From: Microcaldota archaeon
Lineage (GTDB): Archaea; Micrarchaeota; Micrarchaeia; Micrarchaeales; CABMGC01
NCBI GenBank assembly: GCA_030040265.1
Contig: JASHUB010000048.1
Span: 1 to 19,291, forward strand
Direction: 5' to 3'
DNA: 19,291 nt
Below the pieces are notes generated by a model. That model did not search any database. It worked only from the letters and a program-made list of their open reading frames with translations, and was not told the DNA's origin. This document shows, piece after piece, positions 11,843 through 19,291 of this stretch. The translations under genes and the position numbers were made by a program. Position 1 is the first letter of the stretch. Each line of letters opens with the position of its first letter.

Positions 11843-13195
11843 CTAGCCAAGGTGCTTTATCGATATAAGAAGGAAGCCCAGCTGAACCTGCACAAGATCG
11901 CGTATAGGTAGCGCCTTTGGCTCGCCCTCATTCTCTATCTTGTTTATGAAGAAGTCGATCTCCCTGTCGACGCTGCGCAGCGTGTCGTGCTCTTCCGCGC
12001 ACGACCTCGATTCTAAGAGGAGCCTCCTCACTTCGCCGAGCGCGACAGCTTCGTAGAATCTCTCGATGACCTCGCTGCTGAACTTCTCCGCGACGGTGGC
12101 ACGTTTCCCGTACTTGCCTTCCTTCAGGGCCTTCTTCTCCATCTCTATCCTGTTTTTCGTGGCGCCTAGAAGCCACTCAAGCGTTCCATAGAAAGGAGAC
12201 CTCTTGTTGACCCCATCGCATTCCAGCGCGTGCCGGAGCGTATCCGCGAGCTCCTGCCTCTCGCCGATCCGCTCTGATAGCTCATCCCTCCTGTGCATCG
12301 TGGTCGGCGAGTTGTCCTGCACCCGGTCATCGATTATGTACGGCACCTCCGCCACGATCCCAAAGAGTTTCCTGTTGTAACTCTTTGCAAAATCAACGCT
12401 GGTGGTCCCTATCGGCAGCGACTTCTTGGAAGTGATCTCGTCCTTGAAGTACCCGCTATAATCAGAGAAGGACGGAACCATGTAAAACGGCTTCCTTAGC
12501 GTGACCATGAACTCCTCTTCCGGCTCACCCATGTCCAGCGGCACAGAGAACGACCTGCACAACTCCGACACCTCCTTGTAGTAGCCAGAAGGCATCCTGC
12601 GCGTCAGGAAGAAGTACGCTCCCCCCATGCCTGAATTATGGATCGGGAAGACCAATTCTGGCTTCACTTTCATGATGAGCCCGACCAGCGCCTTGACGTT
12701 TGGCGGCGAGCCGCTGAACCTGCGTCCCTTGTAGTCCACTGGGAACGACCAGTCCATCTGTGCGGACAGCTTTCCCCTGTAAAAGTTGTGGACGTACTTC
12801 CTCAGCGTGAACTTCCCCTTGAACCAGCCCTCGTTAAGCGCCGCGCCATCCGGATCGGCGCATGGTATTATGTACCACCTGAACTGCTGCATGGCCTTTG
12901 ATTTAGGTATCGCCTTTATCAGTTCAAGGCAGGTCAGCGAGCCGACGGCCTCGTTCGAGTGCGGGAAACCGAAGACGAGCGCGTTCTTCTTCCCGTTTCC
13001 GAGGACCGCGCAGTATATCTGCCTGCCGCCTTTGCTCTTTCCGATGCTGGCAAGCTTTATCTTTCCAGAAGAGGCAAGGCGCTTGAGCTCCCTGTTCAGC
13101 TCTGTTCCCGTCAGGAACTCGCTGTAACCGTGTACTCCGCCAAGGAGCGACCCGACGTCAATGTCCGAACCCATGCTTTGCACCGCGATGTGCAT
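11843..13195 (-). CDS. M14-family zinc carboxypeptidase-like protein
   Basis: The product is 450 residues from ATG 13195. The N-terminal two-thirds resembles M14 metallocarboxypeptidases/deacylases: zinc ligands in PHSNE (His79, Glu82), NP-like substrate region CADPDGAALN (112-121), third zinc ligand in FPIHNSG (His186), and a candidate catalytic Glu in IVAEVPYI (Glu283). The C-terminal 160 residues form a charged helical domain (about 290-450) not typical of M14 enzymes. There is no signal peptide from this start, so a cytoplasmic role is likely. The frame extends to 13327 with a hydrophobic stretch, but the minus-strand TATA at about 13217-13224 favours 13195. It is divergent from the peroxiredoxin gene. 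Substrate (peptide or amidated metabolite) is unknown. Confidence 0.75.
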   Translation of the reverse strand: MHIAVQSMGSDIDVGSLLGGVHGYSEFLTGTELNRELKRLASSGKIKLASIGKSKGGRQIYCAVLGNGKKNALVFGFPHSNEAVGSLTCLELIKAIPKSKAMQQFRWYIIPCADPDGAALNEGWFKGKFTLRKYVHNFYRGKLSAQMDWSFPVDYKGRRFSGSPPNVKALVGLIMKVKPELVFPIHNSGMGGAYFFLTRRMPSGYYKEVSELCRSFSVPLDMGEPEEEFMVTLRKPFYMVPSFSDYSGYFKDEITSKKSLPIGTTSVDFAKSYNRKLFGIVAEVPYIIDDRVQDNSPTTMHRRDELSERIGERQELADTLRHALECDGVNKRSPFYGTLEWLLGATKNRIEMEKKALKEGKYGKRATVAEKFSSEVIERFYEAVALGEVRRLLLESRSCAEEHDTLRSVDREIDFFINKIENEGEPKALPIRDLVQVQLGFLLISIKHLG

Positions 13196-13256
13196 ATATC
13201 TGCGGGTGGATAGGAATAAAAATCCGTAGTAGCAAAGCATCAATAGAAGTGATCTG
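13196..13256. promoter_or_regulatory. divergent promoter with shared TATA core, M14 / peroxiredoxin
   Basis: The 61-bp spacer contains one AT block (GGAATAAAAATCC, 13212-13224). Read on the minus strand it gives TTTTTATT about 25 nt before ATG 13195; read on the plus strand AATAAAAAT predicts transcription near 13244 for the peroxiredoxin at 13257. The two promoters may therefore compete for the same TBP site. Confidence 0.5.
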
Positions 13257-13727
13257 ATGCTAGACGTAGGAATCTTCGCGCCGAACTTCAAGCTGCAGGG
13301 CTCAGACGGGAAGGAGCACACCCGCAAGGAATTCGAGGGGAAATACCTGGTCCTCTACTTCTATCCGAAGGACAACACCCCCGGATGCACGATGGAGGCC
13401 AAGGAGTTCACGAAGTACCTTCCCGAGTTCGACAGCGTCGGCGCGAACGTGGTGGGTGTTAGCAGGGACGACACGAAGTCGCACGAACACTTCGTCGAGT
13501 CGTGCAAGCTTGGCATACTGCTCCTCTCGGACCTGACCCGTAACATGATACAGGCCTACGGGGCGTGGGGCGACAAGGGCATATTCGGGATGGGTGTCTT
13601 GAGGAAGACGTTCGTGCTCGATCCGACGGGCAAGATAATCAAGATATACCCGAAGGTCAGTCCGGCCGGTCACGCGAAGGAGGTCCTGGAGTTCATCAAG
13701 GCGGCCAAGAACGGAGGGCAGGTATAA
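13257..13727 (+). CDS. peroxiredoxin, Bcp/PrxQ type
   Basis: PrxQ enzymes reduce peroxides through a peroxidatic Cys. The 156-residue protein has the thioredoxin-fold pattern APNFKLQGSDGK, LVLYFYPKDNTPGCTMEAKEF (peroxidatic Cys in PGCT near residue 44) and GVSRDD, and closes with RKTFVLDPTGKIIKIY. The resolving Cys five residues after the first, common in this family, is absent. The only other Cys lies near residue 83 (ESCKLGILLLSD), the alternative resolving position known for some PrxQs; otherwise it works as a 1-Cys enzyme. Thioredoxin, encoded 2.5 kb downstream on the same strand, is a plausible reductant. Its stop codon is part of the next gene's TATA box. Confidence 0.9.
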   Translation: MLDVGIFAPNFKLQGSDGKEHTRKEFEGKYLVLYFYPKDNTPGCTMEAKEFTKYLPEFDSVGANVVGVSRDDTKSHEHFVESCKLGILLLSDLTRNMIQAYGAWGDKGIFGMGVLRKTFVLDPTGKIIKIYPKVSPAGHAKEVLEFIKAAKNGGQV

Positions 13728-13730
13728 AAA
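13723..13730 (+). promoter_or_regulatory. TATA box of aminopeptidase gene, overlapping a stop codon
   Basis: TATAAAAA is centred about 26 nt before ATG 13752 and predicts a leaderless transcript there, so the ATG at 13743 is probably not used. The peroxiredoxin TAA (13725-13727) lies inside the element. Confidence 0.6.
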
Positions 13731-13751
13731 CTTTTTATGTGAATGCAGAGC

Positions 13752-16268
13752 ATGGCTGTCACTCATGAGACTCTTGGAGAGAACGTAGTGCCATCGCACT
13801 ACGAGCTCAAGGTCTCGCCCGACCTCAAGACCTTCGTCTTCGAAGGCACCGAGTCGATAACAGTCAGAATAAAGCGGCCAACTAACAAGATCATCCTGAA
13901 CTCTTCGCGCCTCAAGATAAAGCGCGCCACGATAGTAACATCTGGACAGGAGCAGAAGGCAAGCATCTCGAAAGAGCGTGACGAGGAGGTGACATTCAGC
14001 TTCAGGAAGAAGGTATCCGGAGAGGCCCAGCTATGGCTCTCGTTCGTTGGACGGGCCACCGACGAACTCGAAGGGCTCTACCGGAGCAGATACGCGTACA
14101 ACGGCAAGAAGGGATACGTGCTATCCACCCAGTTCGAGCCAGTGTCCGCGCGGCGTGCATTCCCATGCTTTGATGAGCCAGGGTTAAAGGCAACGTTCTC
14201 TCTGTCGCTGGTCGTGGACAAAGCGCTGGAATGCATTTCCAACATGCCGATAGCATCGCAGAAAGATGCAGAGAAAGGCAAGAAGCTCGTGATGTTCGCC
14301 AAGTCTCCGGTCATGTCTACGTATCTTCTCTACATCGGCGTTGGCAGGTACTCGCACATAAACGGCAAGTACAGGAACGTCAGGCTCAGGGTTGTCGCCA
14401 CTCCCGGAAAAGAGAAGCTGATGCCGATCGCGCTGGACTACACTAAACGATACCTCGCGCACCACGAGAGGTACTACGGGATCCGATATCCTTTGCCCAA
14501 GCTCGACATGATCGCCATACCGGACTTCCCTGTAGGGGCCATGGAGAACTGGGGCGCAATATCCTACAGGGAGACCGCGCTGCTCGGCGACAAGAACACT
14601 CCGATAGCAGGGAGGCACAGGATAGCCGAGGTGATTGGCCACGAGCTGGCGCACCAATGGTTCGGCGACCTGGTCACGATGCGATGGTGGAATGACCTCT
14701 GGCTGAACGAGAGCTTCGCCAACTTCATGGAGAAGAAGTCTACCGACACGCTGTTCCCCGAGTGGAGGGTCAACGAGCTGGAGCTTGCAGACTCGAAGAA
14801 CACAGCGTTCGCGATAGACCAGTCAAAGTACACGCATCCGATAAGCGTTGAAGTGAAGACCCCGGCGCAGATAAGCGCGATATTCGACAGGATAAGCTAC
14901 GAGAAGGGCGGCAGGCTCCTGGACATGATAGAAGACTACGTCGTCAGGGACGCGTTCCGCAAGGGGCTTAATGCTTACCTGAAAAAGCACGCCTACTCGA
15001 ATGCCAGCAAGGACGACCTGTGGGACGCGATAGCCGGGGCCTCTAGGGGCAGCCTGAACGTCAAGAAGGTTGCCAACTACTGGACCGACGCCACCGGATA
15101 TCCGATAGTCAAGGTCGAAGCGAGGAGAGGCAGGGCGCTGCTGACACAGGAGCGGTACTGCATCAGCGAGGTAACCGACAGAAGCGTCTGGCCGATCCCG
15201 ATAACGTACAGGCTAGCGGGCAGCAAATCCGAAAAGAGGATGCTCATGTCAGGGAAGCGCGCGTCGGTCGGCACGGGAAATGCAAGATGGATCCTTCTCA
15301 ACTCCGGGCAGAGCGGACTCTACAGGGTCGAGTATCCGAACGCGCTCCTCAAGCACCTCGGCGCGGCCATCGCTGCCGGAGAGATAAACTCGACAGACGC
15401 GTGGGGCGTCCAGAACGACGTCTTCTCGCTGGCAAGGACATCGCGCACAAAAGCCTCGAGGTACCTGAACTTCATCGATCTATACTGCTCCGAAGTCGGA
15501 TACCCCGCGAACGTGGAACTGATCTCGGGGCTCACATGGATATACCTGATGCTCGGCGAGAAGAAGGGCGCCCGCGCAGGCATGCTGCTGAAAACGGCCG
15601 GCAGGAGACTCATCGCAGAGGTCGGGTGGGAGAAGAAGAAGGGCGAAGACGCGCTCAGCACCAGGCTGCGTAACGCTGCAATGTCCTCGCTAGGCATCGC
15701 CGGCGACAGGGAAGCGATAGCGCGCTCGCGTGAACTGTTCCACAAACTCGCATCCGGCGCAGTCATCGACCAGGACATCAGGTCCGCGGTGTATGCGAAC
15801 GTTGCCAGGAGCGGCGACGCGTCCGACTTCGCGTCGATCAGGGCGATGTACGAGAAGGAGCAGCTTCCGCAGGAGAAGATGCGCCTGCTTGGCGCGCTCG
15901 CCGGATTCAAGGATCGACGATGCTTTGAGCAGGGGCTTCAATACTGCCTGACAGACAACGTCAGGATACAGGACAAGATCCTCTTTGCCGGGGCGGCGGG
16001 CTCCAACCTGGACAACGCAGACCTCGTCTGGAAGTGGACGAAGAAGAACTGGAAAATCTTCATGCGCATGTACGGGCCTTCGGTGTCGCTTCTGTACCGC
16101 TTCGTGACCGGCCTTAGGATCGTTAGGGACGAGGCGCTTCTCGACGACATAAAGGCGTTCTTCGCAAAGAAGGAAAACATGCGCGAAGACATAAAACGCG
16201 AGTTAGACCAGACACTAGAAGCCATAGAATCCAATATAAGGTTTATAAAACATAACTCCCATAATTAG
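13752..16268 (+). CDS. M1-family zinc aminopeptidase (tricorn interacting factor F2/F3 type)
   Basis: M1 aminopeptidases remove N-terminal residues from peptides, in archaea completing proteasome or tricorn products. The 838-residue protein has the complete order: beta-rich N-terminal domain, ending with QFEPVSARRAFPCFDEP (127-143), exopeptidase motif GAMEN (262-266), zinc site HELAH (297-301) with third ligand Glu320 in WLNESFANFME, and a long C-terminal alpha-helical domain from about residue 520. No signal peptide is present, so it is cytoplasmic. Length fits factors F2/F3 rather than the longer bacterial PepN. ATG 13752 is chosen from the TATA position; ATG 13743 is in frame. The thioredoxin promoter overlaps its 3' end. 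Confidence 0.93.
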   Translation: MAVTHETLGENVVPSHYELKVSPDLKTFVFEGTESITVRIKRPTNKIILNSSRLKIKRATIVTSGQEQKASISKERDEEVTFSFRKKVSGEAQLWLSFVGRATDELEGLYRSRYAYNGKKGYVLSTQFEPVSARRAFPCFDEPGLKATFSLSLVVDKALECISNMPIASQKDAEKGKKLVMFAKSPVMSTYLLYIGVGRYSHINGKYRNVRLRVVATPGKEKLMPIALDYTKRYLAHHERYYGIRYPLPKLDMIAIPDFPVGAMENWGAISYRETALLGDKNTPIAGRHRIAEVIGHELAHQWFGDLVTMRWWNDLWLNESFANFMEKKSTDTLFPEWRVNELELADSKNTAFAIDQSKYTHPISVEVKTPAQISAIFDRISYEKGGRLLDMIEDYVVRDAFRKGLNAYLKKHAYSNASKDDLWDAIAGASRGSLNVKKVANYWTDATGYPIVKVEARRGRALLTQERYCISEVTDRSVWPIPITYRLAGSKSEKRMLMSGKRASVGTGNARWILLNSGQSGLYRVEYPNALLKHLGAAIAAGEINSTDAWGVQNDVFSLARTSRTKASRYLNFIDLYCSEVGYPANVELISGLTWIYLMLGEKKGARAGMLLKTAGRRLIAEVGWEKKKGEDALSTRLRNAAMSSLGIAGDREAIARSRELFHKLASGAVIDQDIRSAVYANVARSGDASDFASIRAMYEKEQLPQEKMRLLGALAGFKDRRCFEQGLQYCLTDNVRIQDKILFAGAAGSNLDNADLVWKWTKKNWKIFMRMYGPSVSLLYRFVTGLRIVRDEALLDDIKAFFAKKENMREDIKRELDQTLEAIESNIRFIKHNSHN

Positions 16269-16290
16269 TCTGCGCGACGATTGTGGGGGG
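16242..16290 (+). promoter_or_regulatory. promoter and ribosome binding site of thioredoxin
   Basis: TATA element TTTATAAAA (16242-16250) lies inside the end of the aminopeptidase gene and predicts transcription near 16273. A run of six G (16285-16290) could pair with the 16S 3' end. It abuts ATG 16291 but sits a better 6 nt before the in-frame ATG 16297. Confidence 0.5.
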
Positions 16291-16614
16291 ATGAAAATGA
16301 TCGAATTGGATGAGAAAAATTTTGACAGAGAAGTTCTAAAGTCTGATACTCCTGTTGTGGTTGATTTCTGGGCCGAGTGGTGCGGGCCGTGCAAGGTATT
16401 TTCGCCGACCCTAGAAGAGGTCTCGAAGGACTACAGCGGCAAGGTGAAGTTCGCGAAGCTCAACGTTGACGAGAACACGAACATCGCCCAGGAGTATGGC
16501 ATAATGTCCATACCTACGATACTGCTATTCGAGAAGGGCAGCGCAAAGGCGCAGTCTATCGGAGCGATCCCGAAGGACCAGTTCAGGGACTGGATAAAGG
16601 AGAACCTCCTCTAA
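16291..16614 (+). CDS. trxA: thioredoxin
   Basis: This 107-residue thioredoxin has the redox centre WCGPC (Cys31, Cys34) in VVVDFWAEWCGPCK, a following KLNVDEN strand and the cis-proline loop IMSIPTILLF (Pro76). Length and order are normal for cytosolic thioredoxin. It probably reduces disulfides in partners such as the peroxiredoxin encoded upstream. The start is ATG 16291 or 16297 (MIELDEKNF); the Shine-Dalgarno spacing favours the second. The first 60 bases of the gene are more AT-rich than the rest. It converges with the glycosyltransferase gene, the two stop codons sharing CTAA at 16611-16614. Confidence 0.95.
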   Translation: MKMIELDEKNFDREVLKSDTPVVVDFWAEWCGPCKVFSPTLEEVSKDYSGKVKFAKLNVDENTNIAQEYGIMSIPTILLFEKGSAKAQSIGAIPKDQFRDWIKENLL

Positions 16615-17717
16615 CTCTTCAGCGTGTATTGCCTTCCTCTCCAGACTACGGTCTTTTTGCCGCTTGCCACGAGGAGATTTGCGAGGTAGAAGAACGGCAT
16701 GAATATGGTTATCAGCGCCAGCGAAGCATACGCCCTCTTCGCCCGCGAACAGTTCCTTGCAAGGCTCTGCGCGAAGTGTAGCAGGAACAGGATAAAGATT
16801 GGTGACACCAAGAGCGCCAGCGCTATTCCCGAAGCGAATAGCAGTATCTCAGCGGAGTAGAAAGCTATCCCGTAATAGAGATTGGCGCGGTAGCCCATTA
16901 TGCTGAACGCCGTCTGCCTGTTCGACCACTCCGAGAGCCGCGCAAAATCGTCGTCAGAATTCACCAGCGGCTTCGCCCCCCTTACGTATGCAAGGCCAAG
17001 CTTCCTGCCCTTCACGAGTTTCGTTATCGCAACGTCATCGGACACGGAGTACTCCGAGTCCCTGAAGAAGTCCAGGCCTCCATCATCGAGCAGGTCCTTC
17101 CTGAAGGCCAGCGAGCCTCCCCAGCCGAATCGTGTCGCCTTCGTCTCCATCAGGCCGTCGCCAACGAAGCCCCACACCATCTTCACGTTCGTCCAGAAGC
17201 CGCCAAGCGGGTTGAAGAACGGGAACGTCGTGGAAAGCCCAATGCTCTTGTCACCAAGCGGAGCGATCAGGAGCGAGAGCCAGTCCTTCTTCACGAGTAT
17301 GTCCGAGTCCGCTATCACGTACGCATCGTAATCCTTGAACCTTTCCAACGCCGTGCTGACTGCCCTCACTTTGCCGCTGCACCTTGTGCATTTTGACGAC
17401 GCTATTATGTAATCCAGCTTCGCCTTCTTTATGAACGGCACTGCGGCGTCGCCATCGCTGTCCACAACAGCAATAACTTTGTACCCGCCATAATCCTGCG
17501 ACGCCAGTGAAGCTAGGTTATCACCAAGCGTAACATCGGTTCCCCTGCATGGTATGATCACCAGGGTCTTTGGCGCGTACGATGACGCTGCCGCATGGGG
17601 TTCCCTCCGCTTGAAGTAACCGGACACGTCAATCGCGGTAATTCCGAGGAATACGAGCGTCACGAATCCTATGAAAAGAGCAGCGGCCAGCAACAAATCT
17701 CCGTCGTAAATAGTCAA
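16611..17717 (-). CDS. membrane GT2/GT21-like glycosyltransferase
   Basis: The 368-residue protein begins with a membrane helix (LLLAAALFIGFVTLVFLGITAI, residues 8-29). A GT-A catalytic domain follows: TLVIIPCRGTD (51-61), VVDSDGD (84-90), the DxD motif ADSDI (136-140), a third acidic site SVSDDVAI (224-231) and WSNRQTAF (264-271), comparable to the (Q/R)xxRW of ceramide-glucosyltransferase-like enzymes. Two or three C-terminal membrane helices (about 283-350) close the protein. The topology fits a processive or lipid-acceptor enzyme using a nucleotide sugar at the inner face of the membrane. The start codon is TTG 17717, supported by a TATA element about 25 nt upstream. It is divergent from a lipid-linked sugar transferase gene; acceptor and sugar are unknown. 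Confidence 0.82.
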   Translation of the reverse strand: MTIYDGDLLLAAALFIGFVTLVFLGITAIDVSGYFKRREPHAAASSYAPKTLVIIPCRGTDVTLGDNLASLASQDYGGYKVIAVVDSDGDAAVPFIKKAKLDYIIASSKCTRCSGKVRAVSTALERFKDYDAYVIADSDILVKKDWLSLLIAPLGDKSIGLSTTFPFFNPLGGFWTNVKMVWGFVGDGLMETKATRFGWGGSLAFRKDLLDDGGLDFFRDSEYSVSDDVAITKLVKGRKLGLAYVRGAKPLVNSDDDFARLSEWSNRQTAFSIMGYRANLYYGIAFYSAEILLFASGIALALLVSPIFILFLLHFAQSLARNCSRAKRAYASLALITIFMPFFYLANLLVASGKKTVVWRGRQYTLKS

Positions 17718-17779
17718 TTAATCTTGCACAGAAGAGTTTTTATTAGTTCATATGCGATATAAAGCATACCAGTGCTAGA
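17718..17779. promoter_or_regulatory. divergent promoter with shared TATA core, GT2 / GT4
   Basis: GTTTTTATTAG (17736-17746) reads as CTAATAAAAAC on the minus strand, about 25 nt from the TTG start at 17717. On the plus strand it reads TTTTTATT, predicting transcription near 17767 for the ATG at 17780. A second element GATATAAAG (17756-17764) is too close to that ATG for a leaderless start but might be used differently. Confidence 0.45.
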
Positions 17780-18826
17780 ATGTACACCACACACCTGACG
17801 CTCATCATCCCAGCCATCATCTCGTTCGTAGGGACGCTGCTCGCCATATTCTTCATAAGGTCGTACATGGTCGAATCCGGCATAGTCTTCGTCAACCTGA
17901 ATCCAGACACGCGCAGGAAGACGATGCTGCCGGCCGCCGGCGGCGTCTCCGTGGCATTCGGATTCACCATAGGCATGCTGGCTTACATTTTTGGCGACAG
18001 CTTCGGACTCTACTCGGCTGTAGCGTCGCTCTCGTTCCTCTTCGCCGCGGTGCTGTCCGTCATACTCATAACCGGCGTCGGCTTCCTCGATGAACTGAAC
18101 ATAAAGTCTTCGATGGTCGAGACGACAGGCATGAAGGACATAAGGAAGGGGCTCAAGCAGTGGCAGAAGCCGCTGTTCACCGTGGTAGGCGCGATACCGC
18201 TCATAGCCGTGAATGCAGGCATGACCACCGTCATGCTTCCGTTCCTTGGCGCGGTCAACTTCGGGCTATGGTATCCGCTGGTGCTGCTTCCTCTCGCCGT
18301 GATCTTCGTGGCTAACGCTTTCAATCTTCTCGGAGGGTTCGATGGGCTCATATCGGGCACCGGCCTCATAGCCGCGATAGGCCTCCTGTTATACAGCATA
18401 GTCTATGGCACATACACAGGCGCGCTCATTTCCGCGATACTTGTCGCATCGATAATACCGTTCTTCTGGTATCACAAGTATCCTATACGGATACTGCCCG
18501 GAGACAGCTTCACATACTGCTACGGTGCCGCCTTCGTCGCTGCCGCCGTGCTGGGGAACATGGAGGCTTTCGGGCTGGTCGTGTTCATTCCGTGGATAAT
18601 AGAGTTCTTCCTGCACTTGAGGGGCAGGTTCAAGACTACCGACCTAGGGGTGCCGCAGAAGGATGGCACGCTCGCTGCGCCATACGGCAAGAAGATCTAC
18701 AGCTGGACGCACATAATGATGAACATCAAGCCCATGAAGGAGTGGGAGGTCTCGCTCTACATGTGGATAGTCGAGATACTGTTCGTCGGCTTGGCGTTCT
18801 TCCTAAAGGCAGCCGCCCTCCTGTAG
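17780..18826 (+). CDS. GlcNAc-1-phosphate transferase-like membrane protein (GT4, AglH/Alg7/WecA superfamily)
   Basis: Members move a sugar-1-phosphate from a UDP-sugar onto a polyprenyl phosphate, the first step of lipid-linked glycan assembly. The 348-residue protein is strongly hydrophobic with about ten membrane segments. The cytoplasmic-loop motifs are all present: KTMLPAAGGVSV (47-58), GFLDE (101-105, second acidic site), NAFNLLGGFDGL (179-190), ILPGDSFTYCYG (238-249) and HLRGRFKTTDLG (279-290). The first DD pair of bacterial homologues is not clear. In archaea the acceptor would be dolichyl phosphate, giving N-glycan or exopolysaccharide precursors. The last 70 bases overlap the convergent histone gene. 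Exact sugar specificity cannot be read from sequence. Confidence 0.88.
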   Translation: MYTTHLTLIIPAIISFVGTLLAIFFIRSYMVESGIVFVNLNPDTRRKTMLPAAGGVSVAFGFTIGMLAYIFGDSFGLYSAVASLSFLFAAVLSVILITGVGFLDELNIKSSMVETTGMKDIRKGLKQWQKPLFTVVGAIPLIAVNAGMTTVMLPFLGAVNFGLWYPLVLLPLAVIFVANAFNLLGGFDGLISGTGLIAAIGLLLYSIVYGTYTGALISAILVASIIPFFWYHKYPIRILPGDSFTYCYGAAFVAAAVLGNMEAFGLVVFIPWIIEFFLHLRGRFKTTDLGVPQKDGTLAAPYGKKIYSWTHIMMNIKPMKEWEVSLYMWIVEILFVGLAFFLKAAALL

Positions 18827-19050
18827 ACGATTTTCTTGTGAGATGCGCCGCGCGTGAGCATGACGTCCGCCCTCTTTATCAGCTTCTTCCTGCCGGCGTG
18901 CTCAGCGTAGATGAGCGCCTTGTTGGCCACCTTCTCCGCGAGCCTTTCCAGCATCCGCTCCATGTCCATTATCGCGTCCTCCGACACGCGCTCGGCACCG
19001 GCCTCGCGCATGAATTGTTCTATATCGTATAGGCTGAATCCCCTCTCCAT
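18757..19050 (-). CDS. archaeal histone with C-terminal tail
   Basis: The 97-residue protein carries a histone fold at about residues 5-67. Its signature elements are FMREAGAERVSEDA, followed by the long central helix MDMERMLERLAEKVANKALIYAEHAGRKKL and IKRADVMLTR, closely matching HMf-type archaeal histones. These dimerise and wrap DNA. After the fold comes a tail of about 30 residues (GASHKKIVYRRAAAFRKNAKPTNSISTIHM) with many Lys and Arg, absent from the usual 66-69-residue form. ATG 19050 is chosen because AGGTGAT lies about 6 nt upstream on the minus strand; the longer frame to 19134 lacks histone similarity. The tail-coding part overlaps the convergent GT4 gene by 70 bp. Confidence 0.88.
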   Translation of the reverse strand: MERGFSLYDIEQFMREAGAERVSEDAIMDMERMLERLAEKVANKALIYAEHAGRKKLIKRADVMLTRGASHKKIVYRRAAAFRKNAKPTNSISTIHM

Positions 19051-19054
19051 GCAT

Positions 19055-19132
19055 ATCACCTTTTGGTCCTCTTTGATTCCCCCGAACCAAATCTGAAACG
19101 AAATAGACTTGACCTGACAAGCTTTAAAAAGC
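19055..19132 (-). promoter_or_regulatory. promoter and Shine-Dalgarno of histone gene
   Basis: On the minus strand, GCTTTTTAAAGC (about 19121-19132) is a TATA candidate that gives a leader near 50 nt. AGGTGAT just before ATG 19050 is a good Shine-Dalgarno sequence. This gene thus seems to use a leadered mRNA, unlike most neighbours. Confidence 0.5.
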
Positions 19133-19189
19133 ATCCGCAGCGCGGAGAAATAGTGGCATACAAGAAAACCGGGTTTTATCGCCGGAAGG

Positions 19190-19291
19190 CTACTTGTACC
19201 GCAGCAGCGCGCCGATCCCCTTGAAGCCCATCAGGAACTCCTTCCCATAGGAGCTCTCACCGGAGACGAACGTTATCTCCACCCCTGCCTT
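19190..19291 (-). CDS. C-terminal end of unidentified protein (5' truncated by window end)
   Basis: The minus-strand frame open to the window edge ends at TAG (19190-19192), giving 33 residues: KAGVEITFVSGESS, then YGKEFLMGFKGIGALLRYK. The codon choice, with G or C in most third positions, matches the chromosomal genes here, and the residue mix is protein-like. The fragment is too short to identify. It lies upstream of the histone gene on the same strand, with about 60 bp between its stop and the histone promoter. Confidence 0.5.
   Translation of the reverse strand, partial: KAGVEITFVSGESSYGKEFLMGFKGIGALLRYK

Noticed and set aside
13196..13327. Signal peptide or membrane anchor on the M14 protein using the longer frame
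   Set aside because: The extension includes a hydrophobic stretch, but it crosses the predicted TATA block and would leave no promoter for the gene. ATG 13195 fits the leaderless spacing.

Overview
The window is archaeal chromosome. The evidence is a geranylgeranylglyceryl-phosphate synthase, a histone, an archaeal-type TruD and RNase Z, an M1 aminopeptidase of the tricorn-factor type, and TATA boxes about 27 nt upstream of leaderless or short-leader starts. Genes are tightly packed, and several convergent pairs overlap at their ends. A small-genome DPANN archaeon such as a micrarchaeote would fit, but that placement is an impression, not a proof.

Layout. Positions 1-1475 hold the end of a Ser/Thr-rich, probably surface-exposed protein, converging on truD. 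Positions 1558-6255 look like one operon: a proline-dehydrogenase-like protein, an SDR epimerase, GGGP synthase, a short NFACT-N (Rqc2/NEMF-like) protein and RNase Z. A tRNA-Val(GAC) gene follows at 6299-6369.

The tRNA 3' end starts the most unusual region, about 6359-9915. The last 11 nt of the tRNA plus one flanking base (CCTTACCCCCAC) recur at 7140, 8713 (one C shorter) and 9904, dividing the DNA into three modules of about 0.8, 1.6 and 1.2 kb. Each module ends in a related right-hand repeat. The first two begin with the same left-hand repeat, which contains a 9-bp hairpin and an inverted tRNA-like remnant. Cargo is a possible winged-helix protein, a divergent pair of unknown proteins, and a Fic-domain protein. 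The Fic promoter is enclosed by four copies of a 12-bp half-site, and the Fic protein appears to lack the inhibitory SxxxEG motif. No integrase is present. This looks like serial insertion of integrase-less cassettes at one tRNA attachment site.

From 10628 onward the sequence again looks like ordinary chromosome: a PurM-like protein, an M14-type carboxypeptidase, a PrxQ/Bcp peroxiredoxin, an M1 aminopeptidase, thioredoxin, a GT2/GT21-like membrane glycosyltransferase, a GlcNAc-1-phosphate-transferase-like protein (AglH/Alg7/WecA superfamily), a histone with a C-terminal tail, and the end of an unidentified gene. The two glycosyltransferases are divergently arranged and may serve lipid-linked glycan assembly. 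The peroxiredoxin and thioredoxin could form a peroxide-detoxification pair.
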